A DNA stretch of 38,589 bases, taken from positions 1 through 38,589 of the forward strand of contig CAZBEQ010000033.1 in the NCBI GenBank assembly GCA_964490975.1. The letters are read 5' to 3'. Below the pieces are notes generated by a model. The model worked only from the letters and a program-made list of their open reading frames with translations. It had not been told where the DNA came from and did not search any database. Position 1 is the stretch's first letter; every line of letters starts with the position of its first letter. Of this stretch, positions 9,444-18,810 are shown one piece after another. The position numbers and the translations under genes were made by a program. Source of the stretch: DTU013 sp964490975 (lineage in GTDB: Bacteria; Bacillota; Clostridia; Acetivibrionales; DTU013).

Positions 9444-9624
9444 TGATATTTGTTTCTACACTTTCTGTTGATTTCCGGTTCGTGTCTCCAATGCTATTTG
9501 GGATTATTTTGCTCCATTCGATTACCGTGTACATAGAACCTCTCCATCTTTCATTTTTTACATAAATATAGTAATATCCTATATAGGCGGAACAAATATC
9601 CTGAACATATATAGGAGGGTGAAA

Positions 9625-10173
9625 ATGCTTTTATACATTATCCCGGGCATTCTAATTCTATTGCTTCTATACGTGCTGATCACGCACAATGCCCTTGTAA
9701 AGCAGAATAATTCCGTCAAGGAAGCCTTTGCAACCATGGATGTCTATCTAAAAAAGCGATGGGACCTGATCCCCAATATCGTAGAAACCGTCAAAGCCTA
9801 TGCTGCTTATGAGAAGGAGACGCTTGAGAAAATAACAGCTCTCAGGAGCAGTGCTTATGAAAGTTTGTCACAGAATGACAAAATCATCACCAACGAAAAG
9901 CTTTCCGGTAATATTTCAAGGTTGATGGTGACTGCAGAAAGCTACCCAGTACTCAAGGCCGATCAGAGCTTCCTGGATCTCAGCAGGCAGCTTTCAAAAG
10001 CAGAGGAGGACATAGCGAATTCAAGAAAGTATTTCAATGCGGTTGTAAAAAACTATAACAATAAGGTAGAGATGTTCCCGGGAAATCTTATGGCCGGCTT
10101 GTTTGGCTTTAAAACAAAAAAGATGTTTGAATCGCAGGCATCTGAGAAAGAAAATGTAAGGGTGGAATTATAA
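9625..10173 (+). CDS. LemA family protein
   Basis: A 182-residue membrane-anchored protein of the LemA family. Residues 1-20 are a hydrophobic anchor (LLYIIPGILILLLLYVLI), followed by the family pattern N-V-EAF-TMDVYLKKRWDLIPNIV and a long helical-bundle body ending FPGNLMAGLFGF, the usual LemA signature. The ATG at 9625 lies 6 bases after AGGAGG; the GTG at 9619 is too close to that site. It overlaps the next gene by one base (TAATG), so the two are translationally coupled. LemA proteins commonly pair with DUF2207 or TPM-domain membrane proteins; the molecular role is not established. Confidence 0.9.
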   Translation: MLLYIIPGILILLLLYVLITHNALVKQNNSVKEAFATMDVYLKKRWDLIPNIVETVKAYAAYEKETLEKITALRSSAYESLSQNDKIITNEKLSGNISRLMVTAESYPVLKADQSFLDLSRQLSKAEEDIANSRKYFNAVVKNYNNKVEMFPGNLMAGLFGFKTKKMFESQASEKENVRVEL

Positions 10174-12035
10174 TGAGAAGAAAAACCACAGTCTGTTTTT
10201 TATTAATGCTATTGACGGCGTTCTTTCCATTTACTAATACAGCAGCTGAAGATAATAGCGGTGAATATGCGCTTGAGAGCTATAATGTAGACATGGTTGT
10301 AAATGAAAACAATAGCTTTGGCATAACCGAACAAATAGTAGCCGACTTTTTTATTGAAAAGCACGGCATTGTAAGAAAGCTTCCCCTAAGCAATACAGTG
10401 ACCCGTCTGGATGGCACTTCAAGCAAGAATAGAGCTAGAGTTACAGATATCGATGTAAGTCAGAATTTCGAAACATATGTAGAGGATGGATGCAAAGTCA
10501 TAAAAATCGGTGATGCCGATTATACCATGACAGGCTTAGTAAACTATATGATAAGCTACAAGTACAGTTTAGGCAAGGATCCGGGCAGGGATTACGACGA
10601 GCTCTACTTTGACATTATCGGTGATCAATGGGATACAACAATTGACAACATAAGCTTCAATATCACGATGCCAAAGGAATTCGATCCGGCCAAGCTGGGC
10701 TTCTCCTATGGGCAGGCCGGCTCTGTCGATAGTTTAGACGTATCCTACTCGATACAGGGCAATGTGATATCAGGAAATTATAACGGTCGTCTAAGGCCGG
10801 GCGAAGCACTGACGGTAAGGCTGGAGCTGCCGGAGGGCTATTTTGTGAACGACGGCCCCGGAGTCGATTGGTTTGCTATAATAACGATTTGCCTGTCACT
10901 CCTGTTTGTTCTGATTGTTTTTATTATGTGGCTTAGGTATGGCAAGGACGATCAGGTAGTTGAAACGGTGGAGTTCTATCCTCCCGATGGCTGTAATAGT
11001 GCAGAGATCGGCTATTATTACAAAGGAGATACCGACAATAAGGATATCACCTCTCTATTGATATATCTGGCTAATAAAGGCTGCTTAAAGATAATTGAAG
11101 ATGATCTGGAGGAGACCTGGTATAACAAGGGTAAAAATTTCAGGATCGTCAAAGTGAGAGAGTACGATGGCGGCAATGAAATCGAGAGGATTTTCTTTGA
11201 AGGTTTATTTAAAGATAAGGATGAAGTAACATATGAAGACCTTCATTATAAATTTTACAAAACATTGAGTAAAATCAAAAATAAATTCAACACGAAAGAG
11301 TACAAGAACAAGTTGTTTGAAAGGTCATCGCTGAAGAACAATTTTATGATAATCCTAATGATCATAGCAGTCTTTTGCATGATAACCATAAAGCCGGTCC
11401 TTGAATTTGGCGAACCCGGTACGTTAGTTGTTGCTCTGGTATTTCCGGGTGTAGGATTCACAATATTATTTGCCATGGTATTCGGCAAAACGCCAATATC
11501 GATGAAAATATTCGGGCTGATATTTGGGGGCATGTTCGGAGGCATGCCATGGGCACTTACAGTATTGCCTACATTACAAATGGACACGACTTATTCTTTG
11601 GCATATGTGATCGGAATAGCTTGTGTGCTTAGTTTGATCGTTTTATTAAAGCTTATGCCGAAAAGGACGCCCTTTGGCATAGAGATCCTCGGAAAAATAA
11701 AAGGCTTCAAAAATTTCCTTGAAACTGCGGAAAAGCCACAGCTGGAAGCCATGGTGATGGAGGAGCCGTCATATTTCTACAATATACTACCTTACACATA
11801 CGTTTTAGGTGTATCTGACAAGTGGATCAAAAAGTTCGAATTTATAGCATTACAGGAACCTGATTGGTATTCCGGAAGATCTTCTTTTGATTACAATTCC
11901 TTCAGGTCATTTACCGATAAGACAATATCGTCCGTATCGAGCGCCATGTCCTCCAGTCCATCCTCCTCAAGCGGCGGCTCAGGCGGTGGCTCCTCGGGCG
12001 GCGGTTCGGGCGGAGGAGGAGGCAGCTCCTGGTAA
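10173..12035 (+). CDS. DUF2207 domain-containing membrane protein
   Basis: A 620-residue membrane protein. A signal peptide (residues 1-25) leads into an extracellular DUF2207 beta domain (~30-225), then a TM helix near 235-255 (WFAIITICLSLLFVLIVF), a cytoplasmic section that starts ETVEFYPPDGCNSAEIGYYY, and three further hydrophobic segments around 393-490. The C-terminus is an extreme Ser/Gly tail (last ~30 residues) ending in SSW, as is typical of this family (YciQ-like). It is the second gene of a coupled pair with lemA. Function unknown; cell-envelope maintenance is a reasonable guess from the pairing. No terminator is obvious in the 122 bases downstream. Confidence 0.88.
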   Translation: MRRKTTVCFLLMLLTAFFPFTNTAAEDNSGEYALESYNVDMVVNENNSFGITEQIVADFFIEKHGIVRKLPLSNTVTRLDGTSSKNRARVTDIDVSQNFETYVEDGCKVIKIGDADYTMTGLVNYMISYKYSLGKDPGRDYDELYFDIIGDQWDTTIDNISFNITMPKEFDPAKLGFSYGQAGSVDSLDVSYSIQGNVISGNYNGRLRPGEALTVRLELPEGYFVNDGPGVDWFAIITICLSLLFVLIVFIMWLRYGKDDQVVETVEFYPPDGCNSAEIGYYYKGDTDNKDITSLLIYLANKGCLKIIEDDLEETWYNKGKNFRIVKVREYDGGNEIERIFFEGLFKDKDEVTYEDLHYKFYKTLSKIKNKFNTKEYKNKLFERSSLKNNFMIILMIIAVFCMITIKPVLEFGEPGTLVVALVFPGVGFTILFAMVFGKTPISMKIFGLIFGGMFGGMPWALTVLPTLQMDTTYSLAYVIGIACVLSLIVLLKLMPKRTPFGIEILGKIKGFKNFLETAEKPQLEAMVMEEPSYFYNILPYTYVLGVSDKWIKKFEFIALQEPDWYSGRSSFDYNSFRSFTDKTISSVSSAMSSSPSSSSGGSGGGSSGGGSGGGGGSSW

Positions 12036-12157
12036 ACGCCGTCAGGCAGATCATATATGGCATAAAACATCGGTTGTGTAGAAAAGTTTTTCCTCAGCAG
12101 TGTTTCAACGAGACTAGGGTTGAGGACATATGTTACCTCGTTACAAAAGGAGATTTC

Positions 12158-12835
12158 ATGTACAAGATACTGATTGTAGAGGATGATGATGTAATTGCCC
12201 GGGTGATCCTTGAATACCTGGGCCGCTGGGGCTATGAGGTCCGGTGTGTAGAAGATTTCAACAACGTACTGGAGGAATTCATAAGATTTGAGCCCCAGCT
12301 GGTGCTTATGGACATTACTCTTCCCTTCTATAACGGCTATTACTGGTGCACCGAGATCAGGAAGCTCTCTAGGGTACCGGTGATATTCATCTCCTCTGCC
12401 GGAGATAATATGAATATAGTAATGGCGGTGAATATGGGAGGAGACGACTTCGTTCCAAAGCCCTTCGGCCTGGAAGTCCTCAGGGCAAAGATCCAGGCGC
12501 TGCTCCGGCGCACATATGCATATAACGAGCAAAGCTCCTGGCTTGAGCACAAGGGAATCCTGTTTAATACAATGGATGGTTCGATCACATATCAGGGCCA
12601 AAAAATAGAGCTAACAAAGAATGAATTCAGAATAATGCAGCTGCTTTTCGAAAATATAGGCAAAGCAGTTTCAAGAGAGCTAATAATGAAACGGCTGTGG
12701 GACAATGACTGCTTTGTTGACGACAACACGCTTACTGTTAACATGAACAGGCTTCGAAAGAAGCTTGAGGAAGCCTCTGTCACTGATCTTATACAGACAA
12801 AAAAGGGCCTTGGCTATATGATCGGCGGTGAATGA
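12158..12835 (+). CDS. OmpR-family response regulator, BceR-like
   Basis: A 225-residue DNA-binding response regulator. The receiver domain (1-115) has acidic pocket VEDDD, phospho-acceptor Asp52 in LMDITLPFYNGYYWC and the conserved Lys in VPKPFG. The PFYNGYYWC stretch after Asp52 is characteristic of the BceR/GraR group that partners peptide-antibiotic sensing kinases. A winged-helix domain (~130-225) ends NRLRKKL...KGLGYMIGG. Start at 12158 is supported by AAAGGAG six bases upstream; the longer frame from 12074 has no ribosome binding site. It lies one base before the kinase gene and two genes before bceA, with a matching operator at 13938-13953. Confidence 0.92.
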   Translation: MYKILIVEDDDVIARVILEYLGRWGYEVRCVEDFNNVLEEFIRFEPQLVLMDITLPFYNGYYWCTEIRKLSRVPVIFISSAGDNMNIVMAVNMGGDDFVPKPFGLEVLRAKIQALLRRTYAYNEQSSWLEHKGILFNTMDGSITYQGQKIELTKNEFRIMQLLFENIGKAVSRELIMKRLWDNDCFVDDNTLTVNMNRLRKKLEEASVTDLIQTKKGLGYMIGGE

Positions 12836-12836
12836 A

Positions 12837-13877
12837 ATGAGCCAACAAACGTTGCCTTTCATACGTCTCTTGTTAAGCTACCTATATGAAAAAAGACGAG
12901 TTGCCCTATTATTTTTGATAAGTATGATGTTCTTCTTCGCGGTCTGTCTGCTATATCAGTTGGAGAATCTGTCCAGCCTGTTCTATGCATTCTTTTTGTG
13001 GGCTTTTTCAGCATTGTGCTTCGTTGCATTCGATTTCTCCAAATATGTGAAAAAATACAGGGCACTTGAGACAGCAGCCGGTAATGCGGAAAATATGCTT
13101 GAGCTGCTTCCCGCACCAGCTGGCTTGATAGAACAGGAGTATCGTCAAATCATCGACACAATGACAGAGGAACTCCGGCAGCTGAGATCAAATGTAAGCC
13201 TACGGGATACCGACATGACAGACTATTATACGATGTGGGCTCATCAGATCAAAATACCGATCGCCGCAATGGGACTGCTTCTGCAAAACTCCGGAGACAA
13301 GCCTCAGCAATCGGAGCATACCGATAACAAACTCTTGTTCGAGGAACTTTTCAAAATCGAGAATTATGTCGAAATGGTACTTTATTATCAAAGACTCGAC
13401 AGTATAACCTCGGATTTTCTTTTTAAAAAATATGAATTGTACGATATCGTAAAACAGGCCTTGAAGAAGTATTCAATGTTTTTTATCAATAGCAGGCTGT
13501 CCCTTGATTTACAACAATTCAGTTATATGCTCGTCACTGATGAAAAATGGCTCCAGTTTGTTATAGGGCAGATAATTTCAAACGCGTTGAAGTACACACC
13601 CCGCGGAGGCATCTCGATACGCCTTGAAACATGTCCGGAGGAAGCGCTGCTGATCATAGAGGACACCGGGATAGGTATCCGTCCGGAAGACCTTCCCCGC
13701 ATATTCGAGCGTGGTTACACCGGTTACAACGGCAGGCTTGATAAAAAATCAACAGGAATAGGTCTTTACCTATGTAAAAAAATACTTGAGAAGCTATCAC
13801 TTACTATTGAAGTGACCTCAGAGGTCGGGAAGGGCACAAAGGTCACCATACACATCCCGGCAAACCCGAAAGAATGA
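12837..13877 (+). CDS. Intramembrane-sensing histidine kinase, BceS-like
   Basis: A 346-residue sensor kinase. Two closely spaced TM helices (about residues 22-60) leave almost no external loop, as in intramembrane-sensing kinases that read the state of a partner BceAB transporter. The phospho-acceptor is His136 in MWAHQIKIPIAAM; the ATPase domain carries N-box QIISNALKYTP, G1 IEDTGIGIRPEDLPRIFERG and G2 STGIGLYL. The ATG at 12837 starts one base after the regulator stop, so it is translationally coupled; a GTG at 12828 in the same frame is an alternative. Likely signal: cell-wall-active peptides. Confidence in subfamily rests on architecture and on the adjacent BceAB pair. Confidence 0.92.
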   Translation: MSQQTLPFIRLLLSYLYEKRRVALLFLISMMFFFAVCLLYQLENLSSLFYAFFLWAFSALCFVAFDFSKYVKKYRALETAAGNAENMLELLPAPAGLIEQEYRQIIDTMTEELRQLRSNVSLRDTDMTDYYTMWAHQIKIPIAAMGLLLQNSGDKPQQSEHTDNKLLFEELFKIENYVEMVLYYQRLDSITSDFLFKKYELYDIVKQALKKYSMFFINSRLSLDLQQFSYMLVTDEKWLQFVIGQIISNALKYTPRGGISIRLETCPEEALLIIEDTGIGIRPEDLPRIFERGYTGYNGRLDKKSTGIGLYLCKKILEKLSLTIEVTSEVGKGTKVTIHIPANPKE

Positions 13878-13937
13878 AGGGCATAGCTATGTCCACCGCC
13901 AGGCACTTTTCAGCCTGAAGGGCTAAAAATATTTAAC

Positions 13938-13953
13938 CTTACAAAAATGTAAG
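13938..13953. promoter_or_regulatory. BceR-type operator upstream of the ABC transporter genes
   Basis: A perfect inverted repeat CTTACA-AAAA-TGTAAG. It fits the TNACA-N4-TGTAA binding site known for BceR-like regulators. It sits immediately before a possible promoter. Two further half sites, AAATGTAAGG near 13965 and AAAATGTAACG near 14012, follow downstream. Confidence 0.65.
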
Positions 13954-13954
13954 C

Positions 13955-13983
13955 TTGAGAAGCGAAATGTAAGGCAGACATAT
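13955..13983 (+). promoter_or_regulatory. Possible BceR-activated promoter
   Basis: TTGAGA (13955-13960), 17 bases, ACATAT (13978-13983). The weak -10 and the operator placed directly upstream fit an activator-dependent promoter. A hairpin GAGGCGA/TCGCCTC (14023-14029, 14040-14046) lies in the leader. Confidence 0.4.
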
Positions 13984-14104
13984 GGCAGTATATTTGCCAC
14001 TGTACTAAAATCAAAATGTAACGAGGCGACAGATGTCCCTCGCCTCTGCCTCATTGAAACGCGCAGAGGTAAGAAAAGTACAGAAAATCGAAAGGAATAT
14101 GATC

Positions 14105-14872
14105 ATGGCGCTTCTTGAAATAAACAATGTAAAAAAAGTTTACAGCACAAGGCTTGGCGGAAATAAAGTCCAGGCTCTCGACAGTGTTACATTCTCCGTG
14201 GAAAAAGGCGAATATGTCGCCATCATGGGAGAATCGGGCTCCGGTAAAACCACTCTTTTGAATATATTGGCCTCTATAGACCGTGCAACCAGCGGTCAGG
14301 TCCTTCTTGAGGGAAGGGATCTGTCATCGATCCGGCAGGGCGAGCTTGCTGCCTTCCGCCGTGATAATCTCGGCTTTGTCTTTCAGGATTTCAACCTGCT
14401 TGATACCTTTACATTGCAGGATAACATCTTCCTGCCGCTTGTTTTAGCTGGCAAGCCTCTTGACGAGATGAGAAAACGTTTGGAGCCGCTGGCTCATAAG
14501 CTTGGCATCAATGATATACTTCAAAAATATCCCTATGAGGTGTCCGGGGGACAAAAACAGAGAGCAGCTACAGCGCGGGCTCTGATCACATACCCGAAGA
14601 TAGTGCTGGCTGACGAACCTACCGGCGCGCTGGATTCAAAGGCTTCCTCCAGGCTTTTGAAGCTGTTTTCCGATATAAATGCCGAAGGTCAGACGATACT
14701 GATGGTCACGCACAGTATCCAGGCAGCAAGCCATGCCGGAAGGGTAATGTTCATAAAGGACGGCTGTGTATTCCACCAGATATACCGTGGAAACGCCTCC
14801 AATGAAGAAATGTACGCAATGATAACCGACGCTCTGACAGTTCTGCAGACAGGAGGCATGAAAAATGAATAA
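14105..14872 (+). CDS. ABC transporter ATPase, BceA-like
   Basis: A 255-residue ATP-binding subunit of the MacB/LolD-type class. Walker A GESGSGKTT is at residues 42-50, Q-loop VFQDFNLLDT, signature VSGGQKQRAA, Walker B IVLADEPTGALD and switch His in VTHSIQAA. The start at 14105 follows AAAGGA by 8 bases; the longer frame from 14033 runs through a hairpin and lacks a ribosome binding site. It overlaps the permease gene by 8 bases. With that permease it probably confers resistance to, and sensing of, antimicrobial peptides that target lipid-II-cycle intermediates. Confidence 0.94.
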   Translation: MALLEINNVKKVYSTRLGGNKVQALDSVTFSVEKGEYVAIMGESGSGKTTLLNILASIDRATSGQVLLEGRDLSSIRQGELAAFRRDNLGFVFQDFNLLDTFTLQDNIFLPLVLAGKPLDEMRKRLEPLAHKLGINDILQKYPYEVSGGQKQRAATARALITYPKIVLADEPTGALDSKASSRLLKLFSDINAEGQTILMVTHSIQAASHAGRVMFIKDGCVFHQIYRGNASNEEMYAMITDALTVLQTGGMKNE

Positions 14873-16865
14873 ATTCCTGCTGCTGCCTAAGCTGTCAGCT
14901 ATGGGTATCCGCAAGAACGGCTCTGCGTATATACCCTATATGATGGCTGGAATATTTTCTGTCTTTACCTTCTTTACATTCGCATCCATTATTAATAACG
15001 ACATCATGAAAACCTTGCCCCATAGTGGATATGCCTGGGCACTCATGGAAGTAGGCCAGGTATTGCTCGGTATGATACTGCTGCCTTTCATAATCTACAC
15101 AAACAGCTTTCTTATCAAGCGCAGAAAAAAAGAACTGGGTCTATATAGCGTACTGGGACTTGATAAAAAGCATATTGCTGTTATGATGCTATGGGAGACG
15201 TTAATAGTATTCATGATCGTAATAGCTGGCGGTATCATTTTCGGACTTGCATTTTCAAAATTGATTTTCCTTGGCCTTCTGAATCTGTCAAAGCTACCTG
15301 TTAAAGCATCCTTTACCTTCAGCATGAATGCGTTTAACCAGACCTTCTTCTATTTTCTGGCCGTTTACATCATTAATCTGGTCACCAATGTGGTACATGT
15401 TTTCAGGACAAACCCCAATGATTTGCTAAAAGGTGCTAAAAAAGGAGACAAGGAGCCTAAGCATCTATGGCTCTCGGCAATTTTCGGGCTGGTGCTTTTG
15501 GGTCTGGGATATGCAATTGCGATACCGGCTAAAGTCAACTCAGATATTTTTATTGACTTCCTTCTGGCTGTCTCTCTTGTTACCTATGGAACGCATCAGT
15601 TTTTCAAGGCCGGCCTGCTTGCTCTGCTGAAATTATTAAAAAAGAATGCCGGTATATATTATCGCAAGTCAAACTATGTCACAATTTCAGGCATGCTTCA
15701 CCGAATGAAAAAGAGTGCTTCGAGCCTGTCCAACATTTGTATTTTCAGTACAATGACCATTGTCACACTGCTTTGCACGCTTTCGGTCTGGCTGGGCTCG
15801 GACCGTATGCTGGATCATGAGTATCCCTACGATTTCACATTGAATTACAATACATCGACATTTCAGGGTTCCGCCGAAATGGAAAACAAGCTGCAGGAGC
15901 TGGCAGACAAGTCACAGGTTACCATCAGCGATAAAGTGGAGTTCACGTACCAGAAGCTTATGGTGGACAGTAATAACAATTCCTTCACTATACAGGACCC
16001 CAAGAATAAAAAAGCATTACGGTATGCACTCAAACTGATCTCACTGGATGAGTACAATAGCTTTGAAAACCGCCAGGAAACACTGGCCGAGGACGAAGTG
16101 CTGATGTACTCGACCGGGGCAGATTTTGGCTATGATCAGATCATACTTGGCAAGGAAACCTACAATGTCAAAAAGGAACTCAGCTCAATGGTATTTGGCA
16201 GAAAGGCTGCGAATGATTCCTTCGGACAGAATTATTATCTGATTGTCAAAGATAATGACGTAATGGATAAGCTGAGAAAAGCATTCATGAATACAGCAGA
16301 AAATGACAGGATCCTGACAGTCCGCTTCAATCTGGAGGGTGAGGAGAGCAATAAGAAAGAGTTTATGGACGCTCTGAGCTCATGGACCAGTTTTCAGCCC
16401 GGTTACAACAGCATCGTAAATGGTATCGATGGCAGGCTCAATACACTGTCAATGAACGGTGCTCTGTTGTTCATCGGCATATTTTTCAGCATAATATTCA
16501 CCATGTGTCTGATCCTCATAATGTATTACAAGCAGATCACTGAAGGATACGATGACAGGGAAAATTTCGATATAATGCAAAAGGTGGGCATGAGTGACGC
16601 AGAGGTTAGAGGCACGATAAGAAAACAGATCCTGATGGTATTCTTCTCTCCTCTTATTATAGCCATAATTCATACAATGGCAGGCTTTAATATGATATCA
16701 GGTCTGCTAAGCACACTTTACCTGTTCGATACCAAACTGATCATCATATGCGGTCTGATCGTCTCCGGCCTGTTTGCAATCCTCTATGGCTTCAGCTATA
16801 GCTTTACATCAAGAACCTACTACAGGATAGTTAAACAAATGAATGATAATGTAGCAAGACAATAG
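14865..16865 (+). CDS. FtsX-type ABC permease, BceB-like
   Basis: A 666-residue permease. The pattern fits the BceB family: about four TM helices in the first 150 residues, a paired group near 200-310, a large extracytoplasmic domain of ~210 residues between the seventh and eighth helices (about residues 320-530, rich in polar residues), and a final three-helix block (MNGALLFIGIFFSIIFTMCL onward). FtsX motifs occur in both halves (RRKKELGLYSVLGLDKKHI and NFDIMQKVGMSDAEV). It overlaps bceA by 8 bases, so the two are translated together. It is the likely signal input for the upstream kinase. Confidence 0.92.
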   Translation: MNKFLLLPKLSAMGIRKNGSAYIPYMMAGIFSVFTFFTFASIINNDIMKTLPHSGYAWALMEVGQVLLGMILLPFIIYTNSFLIKRRKKELGLYSVLGLDKKHIAVMMLWETLIVFMIVIAGGIIFGLAFSKLIFLGLLNLSKLPVKASFTFSMNAFNQTFFYFLAVYIINLVTNVVHVFRTNPNDLLKGAKKGDKEPKHLWLSAIFGLVLLGLGYAIAIPAKVNSDIFIDFLLAVSLVTYGTHQFFKAGLLALLKLLKKNAGIYYRKSNYVTISGMLHRMKKSASSLSNICIFSTMTIVTLLCTLSVWLGSDRMLDHEYPYDFTLNYNTSTFQGSAEMENKLQELADKSQVTISDKVEFTYQKLMVDSNNNSFTIQDPKNKKALRYALKLISLDEYNSFENRQETLAEDEVLMYSTGADFGYDQIILGKETYNVKKELSSMVFGRKAANDSFGQNYYLIVKDNDVMDKLRKAFMNTAENDRILTVRFNLEGEESNKKEFMDALSSWTSFQPGYNSIVNGIDGRLNTLSMNGALLFIGIFFSIIFTMCLILIMYYKQITEGYDDRENFDIMQKVGMSDAEVRGTIRKQILMVFFSPLIIAIIHTMAGFNMISGLLSTLYLFDTKLIIICGLIVSGLFAILYGFSYSFTSRTYYRIVKQMNDNVARQ

Positions 16866-16922
16866 ATGTCACCAGCCTCGTTGAACAGACCAGATGCGTT
16901 ATTACGAATATTTGAGGTTATT

Positions 16923-18437
16923 ATGAGACTTTTTGAAATAATACTGATAGCAGCAACAGGTTTCTCCATAGTCAATTTGATATTTATCCACAACTCAAGA
17001 GCAGGTCTCTTATTGTCCGCCACTGCCGCTGCCGCAGCTGCCGCAAGCATAGCTTTCAAAGGATACAGGCTGTTCATGGCCCCATTGTACCTGCTCTCCC
17101 TGATACTTTTGGTAGCTGGCATCACCAGAAGTATCCGTGGTACACGTGCCACCAGTTGCAGGATTCAAAGGGCATCAGCTCTCAGGATACTTAACGCAGC
17201 AGGCATAGGCATGCTTACCATCCTATTCATAGCTTCACTTGCACTGGCAATCCTTGTTCCTGTGGTAGATCTCCCTGAACCTTCAGGTCCGTATTATGCG
17301 GGAACAGCTCTACTGGCTTTCACCGACACATCACGGGCAAACGAACCTGCAGACACGGTGCAATACAGGAAAATACCGGTACGTATCTGGTATCCGGTCT
17401 CGGACATTTCCGGAGAAAAATGCGTCAACTGGATGGACAGCAGTGAAATGAGCAGGCTATTCGCACAATGCAAGAATATTCCTAACCTCGTTGGCCAGCT
17501 TACCTTGATTAAGACAAACAGCTATAGGGACGCAGCCCTTTCGGACAAAGAAGAAAAATTTCCTGTAGTCCTGTTTTCGGGCGGCGGAGCTATGTTCAAC
17601 GGCCAGAATGTGGTGCAGATGGAGGAGCTTGCAAGCCACGGATACATTGTGTGCGCTGTAGGACACCCATACGATGATTTTGCATGTGAGTATCCAGACG
17701 GCACAATACTGTCCTATGACCCGGAACATCTCAAGGCGTTGGGCAAAGATGTGCGAGACACCCTTGAAGCTGCAAAAAAACAATATGGTGATGATGGCAA
17801 AAACCCTGAATTCATTAGGTATGTATTGCATAACTGCACACTGAACAATGCTGATGCTATTAAGTGGAGCAAGGATATGAGCTTCGTTGCTGATGAACTG
17901 ACAAGGCTTAACAACGGAGAAAACACGTCAAATGGTGAGCAAGACATGCTTGATACGATGAAAATGTTTACAGGAAGACTCGACCTGGAAAGGCTTGGTA
18001 TATTCGGCCATTCATTCGGCGGTGCTGCTGCCGGTGAAGCATGCCTGCGCGACGACAGGTTCAAAGCCTTCATAAATATGGATGGCACACCATTTGGCAC
18101 AGCAGTTGATAATGTGATTTCCCAGCCGTTTATGATCCTGACAACAGGCAAGGATGAGAAAAAAATTATCAGCAAGGGCTACTCAGTAGACCAGAAAAAC
18201 TTCATTACTGTATATATAAGCGGTGCTGAGCACATGAATTTCTCCGACTTCAATACAATACTCCCCAACATCGGAGAGTTGACCGGATTGCTTGGAAAAA
18301 TCGACGGAGACCGGCAAAGAGAGATAATGAATGAATACATCCTCACCTTCTTCAATAAACACCTGAAGGGAGTACAGAAGCCTATGCCTGAAAGTAACAC
18401 AACAGAATACCCGGAGGTTATGCTTGAAGTTAGATAG
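16923..18437 (+). CDS. Membrane-anchored alpha/beta hydrolase, PAF-acetylhydrolase-like
   Basis: A 504-residue protein with about four hydrophobic helices in residues 1-125, followed by a secreted or periplasmic-face alpha/beta hydrolase domain. The domain opens with the family block RKIPVRIWYPVSD, has FPVVLFSGGGAMFNGQN for the oxyanion region, nucleophile GHSFGGAAAGEA, a likely catalytic Asp in INMDGTPFG and His in SGAEHMNFSDF, as in platelet-activating-factor acetylhydrolase-type lipases. The ATG at 16923 has GAGG five bases upstream; an in-frame ATG at 16866 has none. It starts 57 bases after bceB, so it probably shares that transcript. It may act on lipids or acyl peptides connected with the antibiotic response; this is inference. 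Confidence 0.82.
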   Translation: MRLFEIILIAATGFSIVNLIFIHNSRAGLLLSATAAAAAAASIAFKGYRLFMAPLYLLSLILLVAGITRSIRGTRATSCRIQRASALRILNAAGIGMLTILFIASLALAILVPVVDLPEPSGPYYAGTALLAFTDTSRANEPADTVQYRKIPVRIWYPVSDISGEKCVNWMDSSEMSRLFAQCKNIPNLVGQLTLIKTNSYRDAALSDKEEKFPVVLFSGGGAMFNGQNVVQMEELASHGYIVCAVGHPYDDFACEYPDGTILSYDPEHLKALGKDVRDTLEAAKKQYGDDGKNPEFIRYVLHNCTLNNADAIKWSKDMSFVADELTRLNNGENTSNGEQDMLDTMKMFTGRLDLERLGIFGHSFGGAAAGEACLRDDRFKAFINMDGTPFGTAVDNVISQPFMILTTGKDEKKIISKGYSVDQKNFITVYISGAEHMNFSDFNTILPNIGELTGLLGKIDGDRQREIMNEYILTFFNKHLKGVQKPMPESNTTEYPEVMLEVR

Positions 18438-18806
18438 GTAAGTTTATGATCATATCCGTATGGCTCGATAGGATAGGCTGAATGTCTTTGTCTTTTCGAC
18501 CATCGAGAGAACAAATCCATGGCGTTTTTGATGGTTTTCTGTTAAGGGAAACATATCCATAACGGCTTAGTCCGGTTATTTACTTCATACAATAATTATC
18601 ACGATGCAGATGGATAAGTTCTCCATCACGAATCTCCCCCAAATCACAGAAAAACTCACCACAGCGGGGCAGGGCGAAAATGTACTCTCCCAGCTCCGAG
18701 GTGGAAACTTGCTTATTGCTGAGCGTAACGTAAGGCTTTACAGCGGCAGTATCCAGTTCAAATACCATCACCCGGTAAATAAGTTTTTTTAATTTAACTT
18801 TCAACA
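18438..18806. other. Boundary region before the Z1 island
   Basis: No well supported gene. A minus-strand frame at 18580-18810 is listed separately. Base composition changes near 18,790 from host-like to clearly AT-rich. Confidence 0.4.
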
Positions 18807-18810
18807 TCAC
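18580..18810 (-). CDS. Small ORF of unknown function, possible gene remnant
   Basis: A possible 76-residue protein whose GTG (18810-18808) overlaps the stop of the upstream recombinase-like gene as GTGA, suggesting coupling. Residues from about 15 on (VMVFELDTAAVKPYVTLSN) have host-like composition, whereas the first 14 codons are in AT-rich sequence. It may therefore be a fragment of a resident gene cut by the island, with an artificial new start. No family is recognised, and a 62-residue frame lies opposite it on the plus strand. Low confidence that it is expressed. Confidence 0.25.
   Translation of the reverse strand: MMLKVKLKKLIYRVMVFELDTAAVKPYVTLSNKQVSTSELGEYIFALPRCGEFFCDLGEIRDGELIHLHRDNYCMK

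Larger units (their letters stand above)
9186..9624. other. Divergent intergenic region between esterase and lemA
   Basis: No gene is seen in 439 bases. It contains a palindrome upstream of the esterase (9241-9259), a direct repeat TGCCTACCG (9299-9307 and 9310-9318) and an inverted-repeat element (9325-9443), listed separately. Confidence 0.5.

Noticed and set aside
11891..12601. A 236-codon minus-strand frame spanning the DUF2207 3' end and the response regulator
   Set aside because: Its Pro/Glu-rich part is the complement of the Gly/Ser tail, and it lies over two clear genes on the other strand.
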